Shown here: in pieces, positions 9,995 to 20,069 of the stretch
Layout of the letters: each line of letters starts with the position of its first letter
Numbering within the stretch: position 1 is the stretch's first letter
Assembly (NCBI GenBank): GCA_013368375.1
Contig: JAACJP010000014.1
Coordinates: 310,001-374,000, forward strand
DNA length: 64,000 bases
Source of the DNA: Tricholomella constricta
Lineage: Eukaryota > Basidiomycota > Agaricomycetes > Agaricales > Lyophyllaceae
Direction: 5' to 3'
Notes under the pieces: generated by a model
The model's input: the letters and a program-made list of their open reading frames with translations, nothing else
What the model was told of the DNA's origin: nothing
Databases searched by the model: none
Position numbers and translations under genes: made by a program

Positions 9995-10853
9995 TCAAGC
10001 TGCCGCATGCGACCGCTTCTCCGCCATCGCCCTCATCATGTTCTCGCGACCGCTGGGTGGCATTGACCGCCTGCCCTTTCCCGTTGGCGAACCCGTTCGC
10101 GATCCCTTTCCCTTCTTGTTATCGTGGCTCTTGTCCTGGCTCGCCACGTGCGTCTTCTCCTGGCTCCCCTGGCCCTTGTCCTGCTTCTTGTCCTGACCCT
10201 TGTCCTTTTTTTTGTCCTGGTTCGTCACCTGGGTCTTCCCATGCTGGCTCCCCTGGCCCTTCTCCGGCTTATTGTCCTGGGTTTTCTCCTGCTCCGAATC
10301 GTGTACTTTGAGTGCCTCCGCCAGACTTATCGGCCCACGCCAGCCGTCCAGCGCATTCAGCTGTTCCAGCAATGTGTCCGGGGTCATGGCCTCCTTCAAA
10401 GCAATGGTGACGTGCCCGGGATTGCTTTTGCTGCCATCCTCGATAACTTTGAACTTCGTGTTTGTGAGTCTCTCGGAATCGATTCTAAGCCCAATATCAG
10501 TAATCGTTCGCTCGAGCATTGCAATTTCCACTACTCACTCATAGATTTTGGCCTTTTCGTTGACGCCGGGGAGATTTTGGGGGTTCTTGTTCGTGGACAG
10601 CCCAGCGCTGTGTCACGCAAGTCAGATTGCGACAATCACACGGGGAATGTGAAAGCACTTACTTGGACGGCTGGAATTTACCGTCTTCGAGCTTGCCAAA
10701 GTGCCTTGCCAATGCCTCGGCCGCACCCGTTACCGGCTTGCTGGCATTTCCCTTTCGGAACAGAATGTCCAGGGCTATCATAGTCACTCGGAACGAGTGG
10801 ACGCTCGTCATGCTTGTGGCGATGGCAAGGAAGAACAGCAAAGAAGGGCGCAT
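9995..10853 (-). CDS. Family A secreted protein, copy A1 (exons 10853-10663, 10607-10539, 10484-9995)
   Basis: Function unknown. The spliced product is 249 residues. Residues 1-20 (MRPSLLFFLAIATSMTSVHS) form a clear signal peptide, so the protein is probably secreted. The body matches copy A3 along its length: FRVTM..LD.L.RKGNA, then LSTNKNP, KVIEDG.KSNPGHVTIA, LAEALK and a basic tail with RAMAEKR. Exon 2 is 69 nt in both copies and intron phases agree. A1 differs by a Gln/Asp/Lys/Gly-rich repeat tract at about residues 152-218, missing in A3 and encoded by a minisatellite-like stretch at 10090-10300. It is divergent from pseudogene B1, with a TATA box at 10986-10993. Confidence 0.75.
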
Positions 10854-11506
10854 TGTGGTCGTGAAGTTTGAGCAAGGGGTTTTGAGATTAGAAAGTAAGA
10901 GATGAGAGAGTGTGAAGAGCGATGGAGTGGTTTGTTAACGCGATTTGAGGACCGGCCTGAAGAGACAGGACAGTCGTCCATGTCGTATTTATACGTCTTC
11001 GTCCTCCATGGCGATTGGGGAAAGGGACAAAAATGGTACGCCGGTTGATAAGGCTTTCCGTAATGCCTCTAGGATCATGCGCGGAACGCACGGTGCCATT
11101 CGCCGGGCCATCGATGAGCGATGGTACCTCGAGTAGACCAGAAATAGCCCAAGTCGACGCCGCATTGTTCAGCAAGTTCAAACATACCCCAGGACTGCCG
11201 TGCATACGCGACCCAGTATTCAGAGTCAATGTCCTCTAGGTCAGAGCTCGAGCCGCAGAGATGGGCACTTCCAATACGGTATGCCCCAGTAGTCAATTTT
11301 ACCGGCAAGGACGGCAGAGACTCATTGTTACTGAGACGCGTACGAGAATCAATTCAATTGGCCATCACGGCAATGGCGCTCCGAACATTGACATCAATCG
11401 TTTCAGCGCTTTTCAAGGAAACCTACTTTCTCAAGGTGGCGAGTAACTGACCACAGCAATCTAAAAGTAGAGTGCATTTCACGCAATGTCACACGCACCT
11501 GTGCGA
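10854..11506. promoter_or_regulatory. Divergent promoter between A1 and pseudogene B1
   Basis: This 650-bp spacer is homologous, in inverted orientation, to the B2-A2 spacer at 17550-18520 and in part to the sequence upstream of A3 (about 20070-20768). Shared blocks are a TATA box (TATAAATA, minus strand 10993-10986), CAGGCCGGTCC just downstream of it (complement at 10949-10959), a block around GGACATTGACTCTGAA (complement near 11240), and CTCGTACGCGTCTCAG (complement near 11335-11350), which includes an ACGCGT hexamer. I infer core promoter elements. Binding factors are unknown. Confidence 0.6.
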
Positions 11507-12015
11507 ATGACGACGACTGCGCAACCAGTGGCGCCTCTGATGGGCACCCTGCGATATCCACGGGCGCACTCCGATCACTCGCTCGACAGATTGTGCGAGA
11601 TTTCGAGAAACACACGACAACGAAACTATACACCAATGACGACGACCTGGACGCGGAGCTAAGGTCATATGGCTGACAAGCACCAGAATCGACCCCGCAA
11701 ATTGGCGCGAGGAGCTGGAGATACGCAGCCTAGTTTAAAGACCTCTGCCGGGGAGATAAGCAATTTTAACGGGGTGAACAGTGCTTACTCGACCTTGGTG
11801 CCATGCTATATAGCAACCAGTGTTTAAGTTGCTTCAGATTAGCTATAGCACACGACTTGATCCTTTTGGGCTCACCACGCAATCAAACGGCGCAGGGAGG
11901 TGAGGAGCAAGGCGCCGCCCAAGGATGCGGCCTGGAGGAAGAGGGATGCGCTGCTTCACTTGCTGTGGCTTTTCTCCCGCGGGAATGGGCCTCTTCAGCT
12001 TGCAGAGTATACTTG
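11507..12015 (+). pseudogene. Pseudogene of family B (copy B1)
   Basis: It aligns with gene B2 (17549-16992) from the ATG (MTTTAQPVAPLMGTLRYPR) to the tail (AIKRR...AAW..EDALL-like, about 11880-11990). A one-base deletion relative to B2 after CCACGGG (near 11560) shifts the frame, which stops at about 11661. The middle part also lacks bases relative to B2, and further stops follow. The intron position is still recognisable, with a degraded donor, near 11825-11880. It is head-to-head with intact A1. Confidence 0.75.
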
Positions 12016-12028
12016 TGGGTTTGTTGGA

Positions 12029-12053
12029 CTTTGATTAGATTAGATTAGATTCC
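12029..12053 (+). repeat. ATTAG-type short tandem repeat upstream of CIA1
   Basis: Three and a half units of GATTA (TTGATTAGATTAGATTAGAT). Its complement occurs just after the CIA1 stop (13329-13352), so the gene is bracketed by an inverted repeat. Confidence 0.6.
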
Positions 12054-12096
12054 AACTCCGTCCTACGCCGATAACGAATCTTCGACACCAACATCC

Positions 12097-13327
12097 ATGG
12101 CGCCGCCTCCAAGCTACACAATAAGCCCACTCGCCGTCCTCCCAGGACACACCGAGCGCGCATGGCACATCGCCTGGAACCCCACACGGCCGCTGCTCGC
12201 CTCCTGCTCCGCCGACAAGACCGTGCGGATGTACGCTTACACCCCCGCCTGCAAGTTCACACACGTTTCGACGATCGCGACGGGGCACACCAAGGCCGTG
12301 CGCGCGCTGGCGTGGGCGCTGTCTGGGCGGACGCTGGCGACGGCGTCCTTCGACTCGAACATTGGGGTGTGGGAGCAGGAGCCGAACGGGGAGGCGGACG
12401 GGGAGGGGACGGAGGGGGGAGAGTGGGAGTGCGCGAGCCAACTGGAAGGGCATGAGACGGAGTGTAAGAGCGTGGCGTATTCGAGCACGGGGACACTGCT
12501 TGCGAGCTGCAGTAGGGATAAGACGGTGTGGATCTGGGAAGGTCAGTGGTCTTGCCCGTGGTTAGGAATGGGAGCTAATGCTTCGTAGTGCACCCCGACG
12601 CGGACTTTGAGTGCATGGGCGTGTTGATGGACCATAGCCAGGACGTTAAATGTGTCGTTTGGCACCCGACGGAAGAGGTGCGGCTTCACACACGAAAATA
12701 TTAATCGCACCCACTCCTACCACCCACAGATCCTGGCCTCTGCATCTTACGACGACACGATCAAGCTGTATATCGACGATCCTTCCGATGACTGGTTCTG
12801 TTTTGCGACGTTAACAGGGCACACGTCGACGGTGTGGTCGCTTGCATTCTCGCCGGACGGGCGGTATCTTGCCTCTGGGTCGGACGACCGCACGGTGCGT
12901 GTGTGGAAGCGCGTGAGCGCACAGGAGCTGAGATGGGAGTGTGTGCTGGTGCTGGACGGGCATGAGCGGAGTGTATACTCTGTGTCGTGGAGTGTTGGTG
13001 TCGCGGAGGAGGGAAATAAGAGCCTGGGGTGGCTGGCAAGCACGGGGGGCGATGGAGCGATACGAGTATGGGCATTCTCGGTACTGTTCATGCTTACTGT
13101 CTGCGCTGGTCATTCGCTGACTGGATTTGTAGGAGCCAGAAGGTGAGGAAATGGCAGGAAGCAGCATCGCGCCACCGGAACACCGGCTAATCGCGAGTAT
13201 CGGGTCTGCGCACGGAGTGTACGACGTGAATGCGGTGGCGTGGTGTCCGCGCGATGGACATACGGATCTGCTGGCGAGCGCAGGGGACGATGGGGCGACG
13301 CGGGTGTGGCGGGTGGGCGTAGCGTAG
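12097..13327 (+). CDS. CIA1: CIA1/CIAO1-type WD40 protein, cytosolic Fe-S assembly (exons 12097-12541, 12589-12677, 12730-13080, 13133-13327)
   Basis: Scaffold of the CIA targeting complex, which delivers Fe-S clusters to cytosolic and nuclear apoproteins such as DNA polymerases and helicases. The 359-residue product is a seven-blade WD40 propeller with repeats at roughly residues 15-55, 62-108, 115-150, 155-195, 205-245, 250-300 and 315-359. Typical motifs are LASCSADKTVRMY, LATASFDSNIGVW, LASCSRDKTVWIW, LASASYDDTIKLY, LASGSDDRTVRVW and LASAGDDGATRVW. Length and blade count fit the family, as does starting directly with the first blade. Three introns of 47, 52 and 52 nt keep frame. HIS5 follows on the same strand after only 73 bp. 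Confidence 0.9.
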
Positions 13328-13328
13328 A

Positions 13329-13352
13329 TCTAATCTAAATCTAATCTAATCG
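13329..13352 (+). repeat. ATCTAATCTAA repeat downstream of CIA1
   Basis: Complement of the GATTA repeat at 12029-12053. It sits in the 73-bp gap between the CIA1 stop and the HIS5 ATG. Confidence 0.6.
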
Positions 13353-13400
13353 CCACGCCCAAAAAAAATAAAATGACTCCTCTCCTCCTCCTGTACGTCG

Positions 13401-14775
13401 ATGGGAATCCACGGCGTCCTCGACTCTGCGCTGCCCACGCGCCCCGCGCACTTTTCGCTTGAGCGCGCGATCCGGCCCAACATCCTCGCGCTGCACCCGT
13501 ATCGCTGTGCCCGCGATGACTACCAGGCCGGAATTCTCCTCGACGCAAACGAGAACGCACTGGGCCACTCTATCCTTGCCTCCTCCGACACCGACCCTTC
13601 CGCCCTCGAGCTCCCGTTGCATCGCTACCCGGATCCCTCGCACCCCACCATCAAAGCCCGCATCGCCGCTCTCCGCGGTCTCCCAGGTCCTGAGCACGTT
13701 TTTCTCGGCGTCGGCTCAGATGAAGTCATCGACCTCCTCCAGCGCGTGTTTGTCGTTCCAGGTGGGACAGAGAAGATCCTGGTGACGCCCCCGACGTACG
13801 GGATGTACTCCGTCTGCGCGCAGGTGAACGATGTCGGCATTGTCAAGGTCCCGCTCGAGCTCTCCGGGGCTAAAGGCGAAGGAGGGGAGAGCGGGAGGTT
13901 TAGTTTGCCTGTGGACGAGGTGTGTTCCCTTCTCCTCTCATCTAATTTCTTACAAACGACTCGGACCCGTAGATCAAACGGACGATCGACGCAGACCCCG
14001 CCATTAAGCTCATCTTCCTCTGCTCACCGGGAAACCCCACCGGCACGCTCCTCTCCCTTGCCTCCATCCGCGCCGTGCTAGCATACCCCGCGTTCAAGGG
14101 CGTCGTCGTCGTCGACGAGGCGTACATTGACTTTGCGAGCGGAAGTGACGCCAGCACCGTGTCCCTCCTCCCCGAGTTCGCAAACCTCGTCGTAATGCAG
14201 ACACTCAGCAAGGGCTTTGGGCTCGCTGCTATCCGGTGCGTCTGCTCTTCCTTTATCTCAACCCCAGCTAACCATCACCCCGCGCTACACGCAGCCTCGG
14301 CATCGCCCTCGCGCACCCGGCCCTCATCCAAGTCCTCTCCAACACCAAAGCACCTTACAACATCTCCACCCCCACCGCCTCTCTCGCCCTCTCCGCCCTG
14401 TCCCCCGCGTCCCTCGCGCTCACCCGCACCAAGGTCGGCACGCTCCTCGCCCAGCGCAGGGTGCTCGCGGATGCGCTTGCACAGCCGGGGATGAGGAAGC
14501 TAGGGCTGGGCGCGGTGATCGGGGCTGGGGACGCGAATTTTGTTATGGTGCCAGTCCTTGCGAAGGGTAACGGCGAGGGAGAGGAAGGGAAGCGCGGGCC
14601 AGATAATGCGAGGGCGCTGCGGGTGTACCGCGCGCTGGCGGAGGAGCAGGGCGTGGTGGTGCGTTTCCGCGGGAATGAGCCGGGGTGTGAGGGGTGCCTG
14701 CGGATTACGGTGGGGAGCGAGGAGGAGACCGTGCAGGTGTTGGAACGGTTGAGGGGGGTTTTGGAGGTGCTGTAG
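13401..14775 (+). CDS. HIS5: Histidinol-phosphate aminotransferase (exons 13401-13919, 13973-14235, 14295-14775)
   Basis: PLP enzyme that converts imidazole-acetol phosphate to L-histidinol phosphate with glutamate, a late step of histidine biosynthesis in the cytosol. The 420-residue product has the family landmarks: LDANENALG near residue 50, LHRYPDP near 75, SPGNPTG near 190, VVVDEAYIDF near 220 (cofactor Asp/Tyr), and TLSKGFGLAAIRLG near 255 with the Schiff-base Lys. The C-terminus holds RFRGNEPGCEGCLRITVG, whose Arg binds substrate phosphate/carboxylate. Introns are 53 and 59 nt. The ATG at 13401 is in frame with these motifs; the one at 13372 is not. It converges with HPM1, 166 bp separating the two stops. 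Confidence 0.92.
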
Positions 14776-14941
14776 GTGATTTAACAACTAGAGATGTAGA
14801 GTGTTGTAGATGTAGATTGTAGATTTTGTTGTATCAATTACCGCTTGGATTTCGAACGAATCTCAATCCCAGATCTTCCCAGATGCTCAAGATCGATCAA
14901 GCGTTATGCATTATATTTCCGTCGCCCAAAATCACCTCACC

Positions 14942-16384
14942 TCACACCACACCCCGTCCTCCACCCCAGTGCACACGCATGATCCTCCTCCCCACACCCA
15001 CACCCACCTCCCAGACCCTCTCCACCTCACCGCCCGCCCCCCTCACGCGCGCCACAAACTCCTCCACCCCGCCCCCGACCCCAAAGTACAGCACCTTCGC
15101 CGCGACGAGACACACGTGCACATGATCCCCTCTCCCCACACCCCCCACACCCGCAGCCCCCCGCATAAGCCCCAGCAGCGCCCCCATGCTCTCCTTCCTA
15201 TAGATCGTCTCGCTCGTCAGCACGACATCGTACCGGGACGCGGCAAGGGTGGGATCGAAGGAGCCCCAGGAGCCGGCGAAGATGCGGAGGACGATGTGGT
15301 GTGCGGCGAGGGAGGCGAGGAACGCAGTGTGCAGGGCGGGCGTGAGGGGGAGGGCGGAGGGTACGCTGGGGTCCGGCGTGGGGTAATCGTGTTCGTGTTC
15401 GTGTTCGTGATCGGACGTGGATGCAGGGGTGGAGTTGGCTGCGGGTGCAGGCTTGTGGGCGGCGCGGAAGGACGCAGCGGCGGGGGACATGTCTACAAGT
15501 AGATGAGCGGAGGGATGTGCGATGTCAGATTAGCGAACGCGAACGGAAGAGGTGGGGCAGGGGGGGACGTACACCATGTGAGGATGAGGTTGGGGAAAGA
15601 GACGAGCTCGAGGACCGAGGCGTTGTAGTCCTGGATATGGAGCTCCGTGACTGTTTGTGCCTGGGAGGATCCGTGCAAAGGCGGAGGCGGGGCGGAGAAC
15701 AGCTCGCGGAGGATGTACATCGTCGGTACCGCCGTCCCACAGCCAACCTACAAATAATCAATGAACGAGAATAGATAAGGGAGAAAGGCGTAACGCACCT
15801 CGAGCACGCGCTTCCCGCGCATCTCCCTGTTTGCTGCACCAGCGAGGTATCCCGCAAGGTCGAGCGCACACTCCCACGTCTTGAGGCCGCCCTCGTACAC
15901 GCCCGACACGAGGTCTGACGGCGCCTCGACGAACGCCAGCGCACGCGCCGTGCTGTCCGTGTCCGTGTCCGTGTTTGTAGGCTTTGCGCCTGTGGGCGGA
16001 TCAGAACCTGGGTCCTGCGCGATGAGCTGGAAGCGTGCGTCGAAGAGGTCGCGCCGGGCAAGCGTCACGTAATTTTGCTCCTTCTCCTCGTTCTCTATCA
16101 TGTTCTGTGTGCCCATATCGGCAAGCACTGGCACAACGAGAGGCGAGTACGAAATCACGTCTGGAAGGCGACCCAGCTACTTTCCAGCCGGGTGATAAGT
16201 GTATTTTTCGTACTACGCACAACCAAGGACTCACGAGTTCGGCGATTGGGATCTCCCTGAACGGCTCCTCGTGTTCTTCGTGCTTCTCTTGGGGAAGGGC
16301 ATCGCCGAGCTGTACGCTGGCGAGCTCAGTGGCGAGCTCGGGGTCAACGTCCGCGTCGTCGAGCGCAAAATCGAACTTGAACAT
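14942..16384 (-). CDS. HPM1: Histidine protein methyltransferase, HPM1/METTL18-like (exons 16384-16235, 16176-15799, 15747-15573, 15492-14942)
   Basis: A seven-beta-strand SAM methyltransferase. The family methylates a histidine of ribosomal protein uL3 (yeast Rpl3) and acts in ribosome biogenesis. The 417-residue product starts with MFKFDFALDD, the FKFDF leader shared by METTL18 proteins. LPDVISYSPL follows, then LKTWECALDLAGYL and VLEVGCGTAVP (SAM-binding motif I). LHIQDYNASVLELVSFPNLILTW comes before the third intron. Late motifs are LRIFAGSW and VVLTSETIYR. A His-Glu tract (DHEHEHEHDY) lies in a loop after residue 250. Splice choices were made to keep frame: the acceptor at 16177 and the GTACGT donor at 15572. 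Confidence 0.85.
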
Positions 16385-16991
16385 GAAATCGCGGTGTGAG
16401 CTGCGATTAGATGGGAGGGAAATCTTGCACAGCCACCTATACCGATGAACACGCATCCGCTCTACATGTCCGGGTGCGTCGGCACGAACCTGTTGTGCGG
16501 ATGCTCAAGCTGCTTGGGTCGAGATCGGGAATGCGAGGACGGTGGAACATGCACAGAAGGGATGTGAACAACTCTCGGTTCAAGCATGGCGAGAGAAGTC
16601 ATAGTGCATTAATTTACGCTACTCATGGGCATCTCTCTGGCCATAGTGGTGCAGCCGCTCTATGTATTCTTACTAGCTTATCCTTCAAAGACACCGTGCA
16701 AATATGCAGGCAATGCGGTTATCGACCTCAGACACTCGTACCTATGCTCTCGTACCAGAAGGAGGCGATGATATGGGCTGGGTTGTTTTAGCTTCTGAGC
16801 TAGCTTGGATGAGGAACAGACGAGACAAGGTCCAGCTTCGAGGCATGTGCAGGTGGCACAGAGTGATAGGCCGTTCAGTGTACAACGACCAAAATCCACA
16901 GGTTTTCTCTCGCAGAGACCGACTCTTCAAGCTTCAAGGGAGAGCAAGTCTGACCGCTGGGTAAGAAAGGAATTGGATAAATTATGATTCA
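16385..16991. other. Intergenic stretch between HPM1 and gene B2
   Basis: Upstream of HPM1 and downstream of B2. Open frames here lack motifs, and no splice series was found. Confidence 0.45.
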
Positions 16992-17549
16992 TCATTTCGC
17001 TCCTGCAGCCTGGAAGAGGCCCTGGTGGGACTCGCGGGAGAAAAAGAACAGCAAGTCAAGCAGCGCATCCTCCTTCTTCCAGGCCGCATCAGTAGGTGGC
17101 GCCTTGCCCCGCACCGCCTTGCGCCGTTTGATTGCTTCTTCCATCACCTAAACGTTCCGTGAGCCCAAAAGGATCAAGTCGCCTGCTACAGGCATTCTGA
17201 AGCTACTTACCCATTGGTTGCTATACCGCATGGCACCAAGGTCGAGTAAACACTGTTCGCTCTCTCTTTCGAACTGCTTGATCTCCGCAGGCGAGGCTTT
17301 TGAACCAGGACTACGTTTTTCCAGCTCCTCGTGCCATTTCGCAGGGTCAATTTTGGTCCTTGTCAGCCAGATGGCGCCGAGATTGTCGCTCAGCTCCCCC
17401 TCCAGGTCGTCGTCCTTGGTAGCATGGAGCTTCGCTGTTGTGTCTTTCTCATAATCTCGCACAATTTGTCGGGCGAGGGTTAGGAGTGCGTCCCGCGGGT
17501 ATCGCAGGGTGCCTACCAGAGGCGCTACGGGTTGCGGAGTCGTCGTCAT
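16992..17549 (-). CDS. Family B protein, intact copy B2 (exons 17549-17211, 17147-16992)
   Basis: Function unknown. The 164-residue product has no signal peptide or membrane segment and is highly charged, with predicted helical stretches: LLTLARQIVRDYEKDTTAKL, then EIKQFERESEQCLLDLGAM, then EEAIKRRKAVRGKA and EDALLDLLFFFSRES. One 63-nt intron (17148-17210, GTAAGT donor) lies between QW and VMEEA. The start was set by the homologous position in pseudogene B1. It is head-to-head with the A2 pseudogene across a conserved divergent spacer, as B1 is with A1. The pairing suggests shared regulation, although the two proteins look unrelated to each other. Confidence 0.65.
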
Positions 17550-18520
17550 TCTGCGCACAGGTGCGTGTGAGTTTGCGTGGTGAAGATCTGGAAACACAAA
17601 GCGATATCAGGCGTGAGGTTGTGAGTAAAAAATCATGGCCACAAACTGTTTGATCTTCTGAAGAGGCTGTGGATTTGCGTCCGCGGCAGCAATCTGTTGG
17701 AACAAGCTATCACAGATGATGAGAGCAACAGGGAAGTCATGAGACGCGTCAGAAGCATCCAAATGTAGAGATAAGGTACTGTGGATATATGAGGATTTAG
17801 GAATAAGAGCGACACCTCACTTTAATCTTATATATCTGTGGTCAGAAACAAGTTCAGTAAGTACATATATTTCCTGGATGGCGCTGAAACGATTGATGCC
17901 AACGATGATCGGGGGCGCCATCGCCTAGACGGCCAATTGATTTCACTCTCGTACGCGTCTCAGCGAAAATGAATCCGGTCCGCCCTTACGGGAACACTTA
18001 CTACCACCTCCTCTGGTCACTAGTCAGCTTGGATTTATAGTGACCACCAGTGATAATACGGGAACATCTGACTCTTGGGCAACGGGTATGCCGTATCATC
18101 GCTGCAGCCGGGCTCAAGCCTTTACCTGATCAGGAGGACATTGGCTCTGAAGGGGTCGCGTATACACCGCGTATACACGTATGGTCATTGGGGTACTATG
18201 TAGGTCTTCGCAAGTTGGACTTGCTGAGTGATGCGGTGTCGACACTGGGCTGTTCCTCGCCGGTCGATGGCCGACCAGCAAATGACACCGTTCGTCCCGG
18301 ACACGACCGTAAAGATCTTACGAACAGCCTCACCGATTTGTCAACAGGCCTACTAATCTTGTCCCCCCAACACGCCAATCGCAATAGAGGATGAAACGCC
18401 GACACTGACGACTGTACCTTTCCAGGCCGGTCCGTTAACACACCTCTCCATCGCCTTTTGCTCATGCTGTCACCTCTCGCTTTCTAATTTCAAATTCTCT
18501 CACATATCTTTTTGCTGTTA
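17550..18520. promoter_or_regulatory. Divergent spacer between B2 and pseudogene A2
   Basis: Inverted homologue of 10854-11506. It keeps CTCGTACGCGTCTCAG (near 17950), the GGACATTGGCTCTGAA block (near 18137) and CAGGCCGGTCC (18423-18433). The TATAAATA box found upstream of A1 and A3 is missing at the matching place (about 18385-18410), in keeping with loss of A2 transcription. Confidence 0.55.
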
Positions 18521-18789
18521 TTTATTCATCGCCTTTGCCACAGGCATGGCGAGCGTGCACTCGTTACATGGAAGCCTATGATATTTGCTGTGAGGCCGAG
18601 GCTTTGGCGGAAAACTTCGGAGCGCAGGACGCGCAAGGCAAGTTCTAGCCTTCCAAGTGAGTGCATGGATAATCTAGAGGACTTCGTGGTCTGTCAACGA
18701 ACAAGGACCTCAAGAGCATCCCCGGCATATACAATAAAGTAAAATTCTATGATAAAATGAAATTGCGATGCTCAAAGAGTTGCTTGAAC

Positions 18790-19830
18790 ACCCGGAATGA
18801 TTGGCCCGCAAGGTACCGCGGTCCATGGCGATAAAGACCTCGTACATGTCGGTCGTGATTGACTCGTGTACATTCCTAGCGGCCATTTCTTCTCGCTAAG
18901 TACCAGCATCGGAGATATGGGAGTGGCGGGGGACGTCAAACAACTCGGAGATATGAAGGAACGCGATCCAAACAATGATGAAATGGCTGATGAGGATGAT
19001 TATAATGGTTTGATGCGGAAGGGAGAGGCTTACCAACAAAGGAAAGAGGTGGCGTAGTGAGGGAGGAGTGTAAATTAGGACAGCGGCGAAGACGGGGGCG
19101 ATTGTCGCTGAATTCTTATTTTCATCTTTCGTCGCTTCGGTGCAGCGCCATGACCAGCTTCGATAAATTTGACCTCCGCCGTGGCGGTGGTGCAAGAACA
19201 TGTACCGTGGTGACTCCATACAGACTGAGAGACATGAGACCAGCACTGCACCTGACCAGCCGGTGACCGTTTTCGACATGTAGATGTAGCAGGTTGTGTA
19301 ACAACACTAGAAACGGCAGGTTGACAGGGTGGGCTGAATTAATACAGCAATTTGGGGTTTTTACACAGTTGGTTGGCTCGAGGTTGAAGCCGACGCAAAC
19401 AGGATGGCAGCTTGTGCAGGGAGAGAAGGATCAAACTAAACTGAGGGTTGTACATGTTTCTGGAATGTAAAATGGTATTTATGACAAGCGGGGCACTAAA
19501 ATTAACGGTCAGGTTTGCACTGAAGTACATGGAGAAAGGCCGCCGCTGGCGAGCTTCATGGGAAAGTGACACCCACACTTAGGGCACTACTTCTATTAGA
19601 AGCGGTGCATGGCAGAAATAACGAAGGCGACGTTGAGAGTGGACACAACGACAGAACGCGAGCTTGGCCCAGCAAGTACAAATGATCATCGATCAACGGA
19701 CGCTGGTGTGGATGAATGGATGCCAGGGTGGATGGATGGATGGATGGATGGATTACCCACAGCGGTCCCGACTTGGGAACTGTGGCTTTTCCAATTCCCA
19801 TTTCTGGGTATCGAATGACTTGACGAATGG
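18790..19830. other. Sequence separating the two halves of pseudogene A2
   Basis: About 1 kb where A1 and A3 have only a 54-70-nt intron. I saw no terminal inverted repeats or target duplication. Minus-strand open frames include hydrophobic stretches (about 19110-18960), but nothing recognisable. A TGGA microsatellite lies at its right side. Confidence 0.4.
19716..19752 (+). repeat. (TGGA)n microsatellite
   Basis: An imperfect then perfect run of GGAT/TGGA units ending at about 19752. Confidence 0.8.
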
Positions 19831-20069
19831 ACTTTGAAAAATTCGAAACACGGAGTTCAAAGAAGTTGAGGATGATGGCACTAGTAAGTAGGCACAACCC
19901 TGGGCACATCACCGTGACGATGGCCTTGAAGAAAATGATGAATCCGGATGACTAGCAATGCTCGAAAAGCTGAATGGTGGGGCAATTTCTCTTGAGGAGG
20001 CACCCAAGGCATTTACAATGATTGTCCACAGAGCTCAGCAACAAGGGATCGACAAGGATCGACACTGCG

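Larger units (their letters stand above)
18521..20065 (+). pseudogene. Pseudogene of family A (copy A2), split by about 1 kb of unrelated sequence
   Basis: Exon 1 and 2 remnants lie at about 18521-18745: a TTCATCGCCTTTGCCACAGG match to the A3 signal-peptide region, then remnants of GKF.PS and LSTNKD-LKS-PG. The exon 2 donor that is GTGAGT in A1 and A3 reads TAAAAT here. The exon 3 remnant lies at about 19835-20060, matching the NPGHVTIA...LEKLNA...LADALKA region with many stops. Large parts of exon 1 are deleted. Divergence is much higher than between A1 and A3, so this is an old loss. Confidence 0.65.

Noticed and set aside
10124..10783. Plus-strand frame with many hydrophobic residues, like a membrane protein
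   Set aside because: It is the complement of the Gln/Lys/Asp repeat tract of A1. The Leu/Val richness comes from reading those codons on the other strand.
12040..12496. Several minus-strand Arg/Pro-rich frames over CIA1
   Set aside because: GC-rich shadows of the WD40 coding sequence.
18790..19830. Transposon insertion splitting pseudogene A2
   Set aside because: No terminal inverted repeats, target duplication or transposase-like frame found, so left as unexplained sequence.
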